This document shows, in pieces, positions 7,014 to 15,657 of a stretch of DNA of 64,000 bases. The translations under genes were made by a program, and so were the position numbers. The DNA comes from an uncultured Bacilli bacterium. Lineage in GTDB: Bacteria > Bacillota_I > Bacilli_A > RF39 > UBA660. Position 1 is the stretch's first letter; each line of letters opens with the position of its first letter. The notes below the pieces were generated by a model. The model made no database searches. It had not been told where the DNA came from and saw only the letters and a program-made list of their open reading frames with translations. The stretch spans positions 62,001 to 126,000 of the forward strand of contig CAKOPN010000005.1 in assembly GCA_934100165.1 (NCBI GenBank), given 5' to 3'.

Positions 7014-7047
7014 TTCGACAAAATTCGACAAAATGAATTCATATAAT
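7014..7047 (+). promoter_or_regulatory. Tandem Spo0A-box-like sites at the kinase promoter
   Basis: TTCGACA (reverse complement of the Spo0A core TGTCGAA) occurs at 7014-7020 and 7024-7030, exactly 10 bp apart, or one helical turn. A TATAAT follows at 7042-7047, so the expected -35 region (about 7019-7024) lies within the boxes. Boxes over the -35 region resemble known Spo0A-activated sigma-A promoters. Direct control by Spo0A is inferred. Confidence 0.6.
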
Positions 7048-7070
7048 TGTTACTGAAAGAAGGTAATTAT

Positions 7071-8219
7071 ATGAATTTTTTTATTGAGTTAATTAAGTAT
7101 TTAATACTAACATTATTCCCACTTTTTCTGTACAAGTCATTTGAAGGATATGATAAGGATAAAAATGCATTGTTGAATATCCTTATCGCGTCATCTTTTT
7201 TAGTTGCAGTAATTTTTCTTAATGATATATATTTTATAATTTTTCTTTATGTACCTTATTATATTTGTTATATCAAAAAGAAAAAACTACTTGGAACACT
7301 GGTTTTAATTTCATCTATTGTGTTTTTATACAATTCTTATGGAATTTCAATATATCTTTTAATATTACAATTTATATCATTCTTAGTGTTGCTTTTTATA
7401 AATAAAAAAGAATATCTATTTCTAACATTTTCAACATATTTTTATTCACTTGAAGTATTTATTTATGTATCAAATAATGTAAATTTTATTTACATGGTAT
7501 TACTAGCACTAATAACGTGTTTAATATATATTTTAATTGAAGATTTTATTCTAGTAAGTAAGTATCAACAACTAGAAAAAACTTACAATGCTTATTTATT
7601 TAAATTTATTCATGAAATAAAAAATCATTTATCAATTTGTAAGGGATATTTAGAGATGTATAAGAGTAAAAATAGTAAGAATAAAAAAGACTACTTAGAG
7701 CATGTAACAAAGTCAATAAATGAGTCTTTGGACATTATGGAAGATTATCTTTTGTATGGAAGATATAATGTTCAGTTTGATTACTTAGATGCAAATCTTC
7801 TTTTAAATGATGTATACAATGATTTTAAAAGTTTATATGATGGAAAAAATGTTGATATAGATTTTAATTACAATGAAGATGAAATTTTTATAAAAGGTGA
7901 TTACAATAAATTAAAACAGGTTTTGGTTAATATAATAAAAAATGGTATTGAAGCTAAAAAGGATAAAAAAAGGGCCCAAATAAGGCTTAGTATAGATAAA
8001 ACAAATTCTAATGTAATTATAGAAATTAAAGATAATGGTATTGGAATTAAGAATTTAGATAAGTTAGGTAATGAATTTTATACTACTAAAAACTATGGTA
8101 CTGGATTAGGGGTAAGTTTTTCTAAACACATAATAGATCTTCATAATGGTGATATAAAATATATATCTAATAAAGATGGTACAACTGTCAAAATATCATT
8201 ACCAATTCAAAATATCTAA
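7071..8219 (+). CDS. Orphan membrane histidine kinase, candidate sporulation kinase (KinB-like)
   Basis: A 382-residue sensor kinase. Residues 1-165 are mostly hydrophobic, with five to six membrane helices and no obvious extracellular domain. The H box FIHEIKNHLSICKGYLEMYK has the phospho-His at residue 181; the N box reads LVNIIKNGIEA, G1 is DNGIGI, and G2 is GTGLGVSFSKHI. The His-Glu-Ile-Lys-Asn arrangement resembles KinA-KinB type kinases that phosphorylate Spo0F. No response regulator gene is adjacent, which also fits a phosphorelay kinase. ATG 7071 sits behind GAAAGAAGG. Two Spo0A-type boxes overlap its promoter. The sporulation role is an inference from these three points. Confidence 0.75.
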   Translation: MNFFIELIKYLILTLFPLFLYKSFEGYDKDKNALLNILIASSFLVAVIFLNDIYFIIFLYVPYYICYIKKKKLLGTLVLISSIVFLYNSYGISIYLLILQFISFLVLLFINKKEYLFLTFSTYFYSLEVFIYVSNNVNFIYMVLLALITCLIYILIEDFILVSKYQQLEKTYNAYLFKFIHEIKNHLSICKGYLEMYKSKNSKNKKDYLEHVTKSINESLDIMEDYLLYGRYNVQFDYLDANLLLNDVYNDFKSLYDGKNVDIDFNYNEDEIFIKGDYNKLKQVLVNIIKNGIEAKKDKKRAQIRLSIDKTNSNVIIEIKDNGIGIKNLDKLGNEFYTTKNYGTGLGVSFSKHIIDLHNGDIKYISNKDGTTVKISLPIQNI

Positions 8220-8257
8220 ATTAAATGATATAATATCCACAGGAGAGAAGTGATATT

Positions 8258-8716
8258 ATGAATAAAGAATATATAATTATGGAGTTAATACCAAGTCATT
8301 CAAATGAGGATAAAGGAATAATTGTACAAATTCAAGCTTTAAAACTTAATGGACTTGAGCTGTTAGAAAGATTTGATTATAGAGTAAATGAATCTTTAGT
8401 GAATAACCCTGATTTATTAAAAATAATTAGTTATGATAAAGATATGTTTAAATATACTGATACTGAAGAAGAACTTATAAGAAATTTTAAAAAATTCATT
8501 GGTAAAGATAAGCTGCTTATAATCGATAATTTTTATACAAGAGGTTATTTAAAGAATATAAAAAATAAAAAAGAGTCTATTTTTGATTACTTAAATATTG
8601 AGTATAGTAATGATGTCTTTGACAAAATAAAGGAGAAGTATAATTTAGAAGATACTAATCATCTTGTGGATTTACTTTACGAAGCATTACTCATGGAAGA
8701 TAAGGTAAATGTATAG
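8258..8716 (+). CDS. Exonuclease-fold (DnaQ-like) protein lacking catalytic acids, unknown role
   Basis: A 152-residue protein whose order of elements resembles the DnaQ/RNase T 3'-5' exonuclease fold: an opening strand YIIMELIPS, then IIVQIQALKLNGLELLERFDYRVNES in the place of the usual strand pair, a Thr-Asp-Thr-Glu-Glu-Glu-Leu segment, and LLIIDNFYTRGYLKNI in the place of the Val-Ala-His-Asn-x-x-Phe-Asp motif. The expected DxE of motif I is Met-Glu, and the Asp of motif II is missing. If the relationship is right, it cannot be a normal exonuclease. Start: ATG 8258, with AGGAGAGAAG upstream and TATAAT at about 8228. It follows the kinase gene. Function unknown. Confidence 0.55.
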   Translation: MNKEYIIMELIPSHSNEDKGIIVQIQALKLNGLELLERFDYRVNESLVNNPDLLKIISYDKDMFKYTDTEEELIRNFKKFIGKDKLLIIDNFYTRGYLKNIKNKKESIFDYLNIEYSNDVFDKIKEKYNLEDTNHLVDLLYEALLMEDKVNV

Positions 8717-8822
8717 TAATAATTTGGGTTGGAAACGATAAATAATGAATAAAGTTTTATGAATTCTTCTTTGGCTATGATATAATAAATATGCAAGTAA
8801 AATTTTGCTAAGGAGGTAAAAA

Positions 8823-9515
8823 ATGATTTATTCACAAGAAGTGGAAAATATGTGCAAAGTTACTAAAGGTGCAGATCATGGACCAGCACCAATTCCAGAA
8901 GAAGGAAAATGGGTAAAAGCAAAAGAGATTAAAGATATTTCAGGACTTACTCATGGTATTGGTTGGTGTGCACCACAACAAGGGGCATGTAAATTAACAC
9001 TTAATATTAAAAATGGAATTATAGAGGAAGCTTTAGTAGAAACTGTTGGATGTTCAGGTATGACTCACAGTGCAGCAATGGCTAGTGAAATACTTGTTGG
9101 AAAAACTATTTTAGAAGCTCTTAATACAGATTTAGTGTGTGATGCAATAAATACTGCTATGAGAGAATTATTCTTACAAATAGTATATGGAAGAAGTCAA
9201 TCTGCATTCTCAGAAAATGGTCTTCCAATTGGAGCAGGATTAGAAGATTTAGGAAAAGGACATAGAAGTCAAGTTGGAACATGTTACAGTACTAAAGTCA
9301 AAGGGCCTAGATATCTAGAACTATCTGAAGGATATATAACAGATATAGCACTTGATAAAAATGATGAAATCATTGGTTACAAATTTGTTAATCTTGGAAA
9401 AATGATGGAAAATATCAAAAAAGGTATTGAACCAAAAGAAGCAATTGAAAAAGCAAGTGGAAAATATGGAAGGTTCGATGAAGCTGTAAAAGTTATCGAT
9501 CCAAGAGAGGAGTAG
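8823..9515 (+). CDS. NifU/IscU-like Fe-S scaffold protein, partner of GGGtGRT protein
   Basis: A 230-residue protein with a NifU/IscU-like core. Cysteines occur at Gly-Trp-Cys-Ala-Pro and Gly-Ala-Cys-Lys near residues 49-58, in VETVGCSGMTHSAAMASEIL (about residues 77-96) and in QVGTCYS near 157. The order of a Gly-Cys-Ser-Gly loop followed by a helix with Met-Ala-Ser-Glu resembles the cluster-binding region of scaffold proteins. The upstream site AGGAGG and ATG are ideal. It is four bases from the GGGtGRT gene and surely co-translated with it; the pair recurs in anaerobic Firmicutes as conserved genes of unknown purpose. No IscS-type desulfurase is adjacent. The target cluster or enzyme is unknown. 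Confidence 0.7.
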   Translation: MIYSQEVENMCKVTKGADHGPAPIPEEGKWVKAKEIKDISGLTHGIGWCAPQQGACKLTLNIKNGIIEEALVETVGCSGMTHSAAMASEILVGKTILEALNTDLVCDAINTAMRELFLQIVYGRSQSAFSENGLPIGAGLEDLGKGHRSQVGTCYSTKVKGPRYLELSEGYITDIALDKNDEIIGYKFVNLGKMMENIKKGIEPKEAIEKASGKYGRFDEAVKVIDPREE

Positions 9516-9519
9516 TAAA

Positions 9520-10518
9520 ATGGCACTTTTTGAAAGTTATGAAAGAAGAATTAAACAAATAGAAAAGAAGTTAAAAGAATATGGAATCAAATCACTTGAT
9601 GAAGCTAAAGCTATTTGTGATGACAAAAATATAGATGTATTTAAAATCGTAAGAGGTATTCAACCAATTTGTTTCGATAACGCATGTTGGGCATATACAG
9701 TAGGAGCAGCTCTTGCAATTAAATCAAATGTAAAAACAGCAAAAGAGGCAGCAGAAAAAATAGGTGAAGGTCTACAATCATTCTGCATACCTGGTAGTGT
9801 TGCAGATGATAGAAAAGTTGGACTAGGACATGGGAACTTAGGAGCAATGTTATTATCAGAAGATACAGAATGTTTTGCCTTCTTAGCAGGACATGAATCT
9901 TTTGCAGCAGCAGAAGGTGCTATTGGAATTGCTAATTCAGCTAACAAAGTAAGAAAGAAACCATTAAGAGTAATATTAAATGGATTAGGAAAAGATGCTG
10001 CACAGATTATCTCTAGAATAAATGGATTTACTTATGTAAAAACAGAGTTTGACTACTACACAGGAAAACTTAAAATAGTAAGTGAAACACCATATTCAAA
10101 GGGTGAAAGAAGCAAAGTTAAATGTTATGGAGCAGACGATGTTAGAGAAGGTGTTGCTATAATGCATCATGAAAAGGTTGATGTATCAATTACTGGTAAC
10201 TCTACTAACCCTACAAGATTTCAACATCCAGTTGCAGGTACATACAAGAAAGAATGTAACGAAATGGGTAAAAAGTACTTCTCAGTTGCATCAGGTGGTG
10301 GAACAGGAAGAACACTTCACCCAGACAATATGGCAGCAGGACCAGCTTCTTATGGTATGACTGATACAATGGGAAGAATGCATAGTGATGCACAGTTTGC
10401 AGGAAGTTCAAGCGTACCAGCCCATGTTGAAATGATGGGACTAATTGGTATGGGAAATAACCCAATGGTTGGAGCTACTGTAGCAGTTGCTGTCGCTATT
10501 GAAGAAGCAATGAAATAA
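9520..10518 (+). CDS. GGGtGRT protein, conserved protein of unknown function
   Basis: A 332-residue protein recognised by the hallmark segment SVASGGGTGRTLHPDNMAAG near residue 255. Other conserved-looking stretches are IQPICFDNACWAYTVGAALA (residues about 47-66), LGHGNLGAMLL, FLAGHESFAAAEGAIGIANS and MHSDAQFAGSSSVPAHVEMM. The glycine-, alanine- and histidine-rich loops suggest a soluble ligand- or metal-binding enzyme; that is inference. It is paired four bases downstream of a NifU-like scaffold gene, pointing to a role in assembling or using an Fe-S cluster. Start: ATG 9520 with GAGGAG upstream. It ends in a terminator, so the unit is these two genes. Confidence 0.8.
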   Translation: MALFESYERRIKQIEKKLKEYGIKSLDEAKAICDDKNIDVFKIVRGIQPICFDNACWAYTVGAALAIKSNVKTAKEAAEKIGEGLQSFCIPGSVADDRKVGLGHGNLGAMLLSEDTECFAFLAGHESFAAAEGAIGIANSANKVRKKPLRVILNGLGKDAAQIISRINGFTYVKTEFDYYTGKLKIVSETPYSKGERSKVKCYGADDVREGVAIMHHEKVDVSITGNSTNPTRFQHPVAGTYKKECNEMGKKYFSVASGGGTGRTLHPDNMAAGPASYGMTDTMGRMHSDAQFAGSSSVPAHVEMMGLIGMGNNPMVGATVAVAVAIEEAMK

Positions 10519-10540
10519 TATAAAATAAATGTTATAAGAA

Positions 10541-10570
10541 AAGGAATCCTATCACTGGGTTCTTTTTATT
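10541..10570 (+). terminator. Terminator after the GGGtGRT gene
   Basis: A 9-bp stem (AAGGAATCC with GGGTTCTTT, two wobbles), 7-base loop and T-rich tail. Confidence 0.7.
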
Positions 10571-10651
10571 TATTAAAAAAATCTAATGTATAAAATAATT
10601 TCACAGAATTTTCATAGATAAGTTATAATATCAGTAAAGAGGTGGTGCAAG

Positions 10652-11329
10652 ATGAAAATACTCGTTGTGGATGATGAAAAACTTATAAGAGAAGTAATTT
10701 GTGAGTATGCAAGGAATGAAGGCTACAGTGTAATAGAAGCTGAAAATGGGGATGACGCAATAAATAAGGTTACAGAAAATCCTAACATTGATTTAATAAT
10801 CATGGATATAATGATGCCTAAATTAGATGGTTATAGCGCTTGTAAAGAAATATTTAAAATAAAGAAATATCCAACGATAATGCTTTCTGCAAGAAAAGAA
10901 GAGTATGACAAACTTTTAGGCTTTGATCTTGGAATTGATGATTATGTTACTAAACCTTTTAGTCCAAAAGAACTTATGGCTAGAATAAAGGCTGTATTAA
11001 ACAGAAGTAAAAAAGGCTTTGATGATGAAGATATATACAAATACAAAACACTTGAAGTAAATAAAAGAGCACATACAGTAAAAGTAGAATCAAAAGAAGT
11101 TAAACTTACTCCAAAAGAGTATGAATTACTACTTTATTTTATTTCAAATAAAGGTATTGCCTTATCTCGTGAACAGCTTTTAGCAAGTATTTGGGGATAT
11201 GATTTCTTTGGTGATGATAGAACTGTTGATACACATATTAAAATGTTGAGAAATTCACTTGGAAAATATAGAGATTTGATAGTAACAGTAAGATCAATGG
11301 GGTATAAGTTTGAAACAGATGAAAAATAA
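10652..11329 (+). CDS. OmpR/PhoB-family response regulator
   Basis: A 225-residue two-component regulator. The receiver domain (residues 1-118) has the acidic pair VDDE (Asp8, Asp9), phospho-acceptor Asp52 in IIMDIMMPKLDGY, Ser in IMLSARKE, and Lys in VTKPFSPKEL. The winged-helix DNA-binding domain (residues about 128-222) has LTPKEYELLLYF, SREQLLASIWGYD, RTVDTHIKMLRNSLG and VRSMGYKF. Start: ATG with GAGGTGG upstream. The downstream kinase start overlaps its last 11 bases, giving translational coupling. It is complete, and the target genes are not evident. Confidence 0.93.
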   Translation: MKILVVDDEKLIREVICEYARNEGYSVIEAENGDDAINKVTENPNIDLIIMDIMMPKLDGYSACKEIFKIKKYPTIMLSARKEEYDKLLGFDLGIDDYVTKPFSPKELMARIKAVLNRSKKGFDDEDIYKYKTLEVNKRAHTVKVESKEVKLTPKEYELLLYFISNKGIALSREQLLASIWGYDFFGDDRTVDTHIKMLRNSLGKYRDLIVTVRSMGYKFETDEK

Positions 11330-12695
11330 ATTAGGGTTTAAAATATGGCTTTACTTAATAGCATTCTCAGTTGCTATTTTACTTCTTTTATGGTGCTTTC
11401 AAATATTGTCTTTAAAGGATTATTATGAATTTTCTACAAAAAAAGAAATAAGTAAGACCGTAGAAAAAGTTAAAAAGCTTTACAATGATCCTAATTATGC
11501 TGATTATTTTGATAAGTTATCTTATGATAATGATATGTGTATAGAGTTATATGATGGTATTGTTAGAGTGTATTCATCTTTCAGTTGTACTTCAACTGCA
11601 ATAGAATTTAGTAGAGAGAAAAAAGCATTTATAAAAGCCGATATTACATCCCAAGGCTATGAAGTAAGTAATGGTTTAGATGATAAAGTGCTTTTATATG
11701 GTATTGAATTAGATGATAATAAATATGCTTTTATTCAAGCTTCACTAATTCCAGTTGATTCAACAGTTAGTATCCTAAAAAAGCAATTACTTTTTGTCTC
11801 TTTCTTCACTTGTGTTTTATCTGTATTAGTCGCATATTTTATATCCAGAAAAATATCTAAACCAATTGAAGATATAAATGATAATGCTAAAAAGTTGTCA
11901 AAAGGAATATATGATGTAAAGTTTGATGAGAATAGTACTGTACAAGAAATAAATGAACTAAATAAAACTTTAAATTATACAAGTAGTGAACTTGCTAAAA
12001 CAGAAAATCTAAGAAGAGAACTTTTGGCCAACGTTTCTCACGATTTGAAAACGCCTCTTACAATGATAAAAGCATATGCAGAAATGGTAAGAGACTTGAC
12101 ATACAATAACAAAGAAAAAAGAGAGAGCAATTTGAATGTAATTATAACTGAAAGTGATAGATTAAATTTATTAGTAAATGATATTTTGGATTTGTCAAAA
12201 TATCAGTCAGGAAGTATAAAACTTGAATATGAAACTTTTGATTTGGTTTCTTTTATAAAAGATATCACAAAAAGATATGATATTTATGAAGAAAAAAATG
12301 GTTATGATATAACTTGTAAATGTAAAGGTCATATATATGTAAATGCTGATAAAAAACGACTTGAGCAAGTAATGTATAATTTAATAAATAATGCGATAAA
12401 TTATACTGGTGATGATAAAAAGGTTTACGTGTTTGTAAGAGAAGAAAATGATAAGGTTAGAGTAGAAGTTAAAGATACTGGTAAAGGTATCAAAGAAGAA
12501 GATTTACCACTTATCTGGGATAAATATTATAAAGCGGATAAAACATATTCAAGAATTACTGTAGGAACAGGAATTGGTCTTTCAATAGTTAAAAATATTT
12601 TAATGTTACATAAATTGAATTATGGTGTAGAAAGCACAGTTAATGAGGGAACAACTTTCTATTTTGAACTTCAAGTAGTTAAAAAGCCTGAATAA
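11319..12695 (+). CDS. Sensor histidine kinase paired with the PhoB-type regulator
   Basis: About 458 residues from ATG 11319 (a TTG three codons earlier is possible). Transmembrane helices at about 9-30 and 150-172 flank an extracytoplasmic sensor domain of roughly 120 residues. A HAMP linker (ISKPIEDINDNAKKLSKG) follows, then HisKA with H241 in NVSHDLKTPLTMIKAYAEM, and the HATPase domain with N box VMYNLINNAINYTG, G1 DTGKGI, and GTGIGLSIVK. It is the cognate partner of the overlapping response regulator. The layout is like VanS or PhoR types, but the signal cannot be read. No genes of an obvious target pathway are adjacent. Confidence 0.92.
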   Translation: MKNKLGFKIWLYLIAFSVAILLLLWCFQILSLKDYYEFSTKKEISKTVEKVKKLYNDPNYADYFDKLSYDNDMCIELYDGIVRVYSSFSCTSTAIEFSREKKAFIKADITSQGYEVSNGLDDKVLLYGIELDDNKYAFIQASLIPVDSTVSILKKQLLFVSFFTCVLSVLVAYFISRKISKPIEDINDNAKKLSKGIYDVKFDENSTVQEINELNKTLNYTSSELAKTENLRRELLANVSHDLKTPLTMIKAYAEMVRDLTYNNKEKRESNLNVIITESDRLNLLVNDILDLSKYQSGSIKLEYETFDLVSFIKDITKRYDIYEEKNGYDITCKCKGHIYVNADKKRLEQVMYNLINNAINYTGDDKKVYVFVREENDKVRVEVKDTGKGIKEEDLPLIWDKYYKADKTYSRITVGTGIGLSIVKNILMLHKLNYGVESTVNEGTTFYFELQVVKKPE

Positions 12696-12755
12696 TTATT
12701 AAAAAAAATAACATAATATAGGTAGTAATAAATAAATTTAAGTATAGAGGTATAT

Positions 12756-12986
12756 ATGATAAGAGTATTTAGATTTATACTAGAACTTGTTTTGACTGTA
12801 ATAGGTCTTTCTTATATATTGATATATTTAAATTTATTAGTCATGGGCTACAGTGTAAAAGATTATATGTATTATATTTTTAGTAAAATAGAATGTATAA
12901 TCTTTTTTATTGGTTACATAGCAATTTTAATTGAGCTTTATTTTAGGAGGCGAAAGCATGAACTACATATACGACGTTCTTCTTAA
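12756..12986 (+). CDS. Small membrane protein, unknown
   Basis: A 76-residue protein with two hydrophobic helices (about residues 5-30 and 42-62) and a basic tail (FRRRKHELHIRRSS). Start: ATG with GAGGT seven bases upstream. Its 3' end overlaps the next gene by 29 bases; the following ribosome binding site (AGGAGG) lies inside it. I do not recognise a family. The small overlap and same-strand order suggest a two-gene unit after the two-component system. Confidence 0.6.
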   Translation: MIRVFRFILELVLTVIGLSYILIYLNLLVMGYSVKDYMYYIFSKIECIIFFIGYIAILIELYFRRRKHELHIRRSS

Positions 12987-13599
12987 TTTTAATGATTCTA
13001 AAAGGTTATATAATTTTTTTGAATGGGATACTAATGATAATATATTGAATGTTAAAAAGGTCTTAGTATTTAGAGTAAGCCATGATGTTCTTTTGGATTT
13101 TATAAGATATAAAGTAAAAGTAAGTAAAGCATTTCTTAAGAAAATAGAAAATACTGCAATTATTTATAAGCAGAATAAGAAGAAGTATACTCATATGATG
13201 ATTTTATCGGATGGAATGAAATCTATTGGTATCAGCCTAAATGACAGTGGCATAACTGAATATAAAAGTAATATGCTTTTAGAGGAAGAAGAGGAAGCTT
13301 CTTTTATAGCGAGTAAAAGCGACTTTGAAAAAATTGAATATAAACGTCTTTCCAAGGAACATAATGAAAGCTTTACTACGCGAAAAGAACTTGAAGAGAA
13401 AGAATTTATTATGAGAGAAATAAATAGTCTTTATAAAAATAATAATATAGAAAAATTAAAGTATCTATATATTGAGTACTTCGATCAAAAAGAAGAGAAT
13501 ATAAGCAAGGCTTACAATGATTTAATAGAAAGTTTAAATTCCATGGATGACAAGCATATTGTTTTATATGATTTATTAAAATTAACTTGTAAGAAGTAA
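12958..13599 (+). CDS. Hypothetical cytoplasmic protein
   Basis: A 213-residue soluble protein of unknown function. The ATG at 12958 is chosen because AGGAGG lies seven bases upstream; the longer frame from 12931 would start within the preceding gene without a site. The sequence has an N-terminal alpha/beta part (YIYDVLLNFND, then VKKVLVFRVSHDVLLDFIRYKV), a beta segment KYTHMMILSDGMKSIGISLND, an acidic patch LLEEEEEASF, and a helical C-terminal half. No catalytic motif stands out. The start overlaps the small membrane protein gene, and the unit ends in a terminator. Confidence 0.7.
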   Translation: MNYIYDVLLNFNDSKRLYNFFEWDTNDNILNVKKVLVFRVSHDVLLDFIRYKVKVSKAFLKKIENTAIIYKQNKKKYTHMMILSDGMKSIGISLNDSGITEYKSNMLLEEEEEASFIASKSDFEKIEYKRLSKEHNESFTTRKELEEKEFIMREINSLYKNNNIEKLKYLYIEYFDQKEENISKAYNDLIESLNSMDDKHIVLYDLLKLTCKK

Positions 13600-13606
13600 A
13601 AGATGC

Positions 13607-13632
13607 AAAAGTGTGATAAAAGCACTTTTTTT
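13607..13632 (+). terminator. Terminator after the hypothetical gene
   Basis: Stem AAAAGTGT/GCACTTTT with a 7-base loop, running into a series of T. Confidence 0.7.
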
Positions 13633-13711
13633 CAATTATATATGAATTTTTTAAAAGTTTATGTTATTATCTAAGTAAGAAAGTTTAAAACTTTTTAATC
13701 AGGGGGAATTT

Positions 13712-14170
13712 ATGGAATGTATAAAGAAAAAGGATAATAGTTATTTACTAATCGATGAAAATGGAACAAAGATGACTTTATCAAAAGGTGCTGATAAGAG
13801 TATAACAATTAACTATTTAAAAGAAGAATCAGAACTTAGATGTTTTGTTATAGATAGAGAAAGCACTCTTTATAGCTCTTTTAGTAGTATGCTTGGAAAT
13901 AGTGGCAGTCTAAAGTTATATAGTGACACATGTGTCGGAATTCTTGGAAACGGAGTAACTTTAGAAAGGGACAAAAAAGATATATTAGCAACATTTACTT
14001 TAGAGTCAGATTGTGATTATAAAATAGATGATGACAGTATAAGAGTATATCCACATAATGATTTTCATAGCAAAATTGATAAACTATATCAAAAGATAGA
14101 AGAAAAAAGTCAAATAAATAAAACAAAATCAAAAGTAAAACAACCAAAAACAAGAAGATTATCAAGATAA
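13712..14170 (+). CDS. Hypothetical beta-rich protein with basic tail
   Basis: A 152-residue protein, family not recognised. Residues 1-120 alternate short hydrophobic strands (SYLLIDENGTKMTLSKG, ITINYLKEE, GILGNGVTLERD). Residues 121-152 form a helix and a lysine/arginine-rich tail (KSKVKQPKTRRLSR) that could bind nucleic acid or membrane; this is inference. No signal peptide or membrane helix. Start: ATG behind AGGGGGA. It stands alone between a terminator and the MurE-type ligase gene, 51 bp before it. Confidence 0.6.
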   Translation: MECIKKKDNSYLLIDENGTKMTLSKGADKSITINYLKEESELRCFVIDRESTLYSSFSSMLGNSGSLKLYSDTCVGILGNGVTLERDKKDILATFTLESDCDYKIDDDSIRVYPHNDFHSKIDKLYQKIEEKSQINKTKSKVKQPKTRRLSR

Positions 14171-14221
14171 CATAACAGTTGCCCATTTTTAAATTTTTCA
14201 TATATTACACTAGGTGGTTGT

Positions 14222-15619
14222 ATGAAAAATTTATTTGATCTTTATTTTATTGATGTAAAAGTAAAAGATATTAAAACAAATTCGAAAGAAGTATCAAAAG
14301 AGGATGTTTTCATATGTATAAAAGGTGTTAATGTAGATAGACACGAATATATAAGTGAAGCGATAAAAAATGGTGCTTCTTTTATTGTGGTATCAAAAGG
14401 TAAAAATTATAAAGTACCTTATATAAAAGTTAAAAATCCAAACAAAGAATTAAATATCTTAACAGACTACATATATGATGATGCTAAAAAAATAAATTTA
14501 ATTGCAGTAACAGGAACAGATGGTAAAACCACCACTGCATCCATTATAAAAGATATGTTAAAAGATGAATGCGGTTATATAGGTACAAATGGTGTTATTG
14601 GGAAAAACTATAAAGCAACTTGTGATAATACAACGCCATCACTTGAAAAAACATATAAATATTTAGATATATTTTATAAAGAAGGTTTAACTTATGCAGC
14701 TATAGAAGCATCTAGTGAAGGAATGATGCATAAAAGATTAGGAAAATTAGAGTTCAAAAGAGCAATTCTTACAAACTTTACAGAAGATCATTTAAATGTT
14801 CACAAAACATTAAAAAACTATTTGAAATGCAAAAGAAAAGTATTTAAACAAATTTCAAAAGATGGAATTGCTATATTGAATAAAGATGATAAATACTATA
14901 AAAAGTTTAAAGCATCATGTAGGTGTAAAACATTATCATATGGAAAAAGCAAATATTCACGTTTAAGAATTTTGTCATTCAAAGAATACTCTAATAAAAC
15001 AGAAATAAAATACCGCTATAAAGGGAAAGTCTTTGAAATAAACAGTCCACTTCTAGGAGAATTTAATGTATATAATTTAAGTGCTGCAATTCTAACTTTA
15101 TTATCTATGGGATACAAAGTTTCAACAATAAGAAAGAAAGTTTACAATATTAAAGTGCCATTTGGAAGATGTGAATTTTTAGACTACAAAACGCCATATA
15201 AAATAGTTATTGATTATGCACATACTACAAATGGTATAAAAAATATACTTACATATTTAAATAAAATAAAAAGAGGAAAAATAATAACTGTATCAGGATC
15301 TGCCGGGGGAAGAGAAAAAGAGAAAAGAAAATGGATGGGGAAAGCCTTACAAGAATTATCAGACATTGTCATATATACCGAAGATGATCCGAGATATGAA
15401 AAACCAGGAGAAATAATAAATGATTTAATAGACAAAAGTAAAACAAATTATATAACTATAATAAATAGAGAAAAAGCAATTTTAAAAGCATTATCACTTG
15501 CAAAGAATAATGACATTGTTGCTATCTTAGGAAAAGGTAGAGATAACTACATGGCTATAAAAGATAAAAAAGTTTTTTACAGCGATATTCATGTTCTTGA
15601 TAAATATTTTAATAAATAA
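14222..15619 (+). CDS. murE: MurE-type UDP-N-acetylmuramyl-tripeptide synthetase
   Basis: A cytoplasmic Mur ligase that adds the third stem-peptide residue to UDP-MurNAc-L-Ala-D-Glu. 465 residues: N-terminal UDP-binding domain (residues 1-95, with TNSKEV and DVFICIKG), central ATPase domain with P-loop GTDGKTTTAS (usual form GTNGKTT), TNFTEDHLNVH, the carbamylated-Lys region YLKCKRKVF, and C-terminal domain with FGRCEF, VIDYAHT and GSAGGREKEKR. The third-residue recognition motif reads Asp-Asp-Pro-Arg where meso-DAP enzymes have Asp-Asn-Pro-Arg. The Arg supports DAP, but the Asn change leaves substrate choice open. It precedes sigK by 38 bp and may be co-transcribed. Confidence 0.85.
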   Translation: MKNLFDLYFIDVKVKDIKTNSKEVSKEDVFICIKGVNVDRHEYISEAIKNGASFIVVSKGKNYKVPYIKVKNPNKELNILTDYIYDDAKKINLIAVTGTDGKTTTASIIKDMLKDECGYIGTNGVIGKNYKATCDNTTPSLEKTYKYLDIFYKEGLTYAAIEASSEGMMHKRLGKLEFKRAILTNFTEDHLNVHKTLKNYLKCKRKVFKQISKDGIAILNKDDKYYKKFKASCRCKTLSYGKSKYSRLRILSFKEYSNKTEIKYRYKGKVFEINSPLLGEFNVYNLSAAILTLLSMGYKVSTIRKKVYNIKVPFGRCEFLDYKTPYKIVIDYAHTTNGIKNILTYLNKIKRGKIITVSGSAGGREKEKRKWMGKALQELSDIVIYTEDDPRYEKPGEIINDLIDKSKTNYITIINREKAILKALSLAKNNDIVAILGKGRDNYMAIKDKKVFYSDIHVLDKYFNK

Positions 15620-15657
15620 AAAGTATATAAACATATATTTTAGTAGGAGGAAAATAT

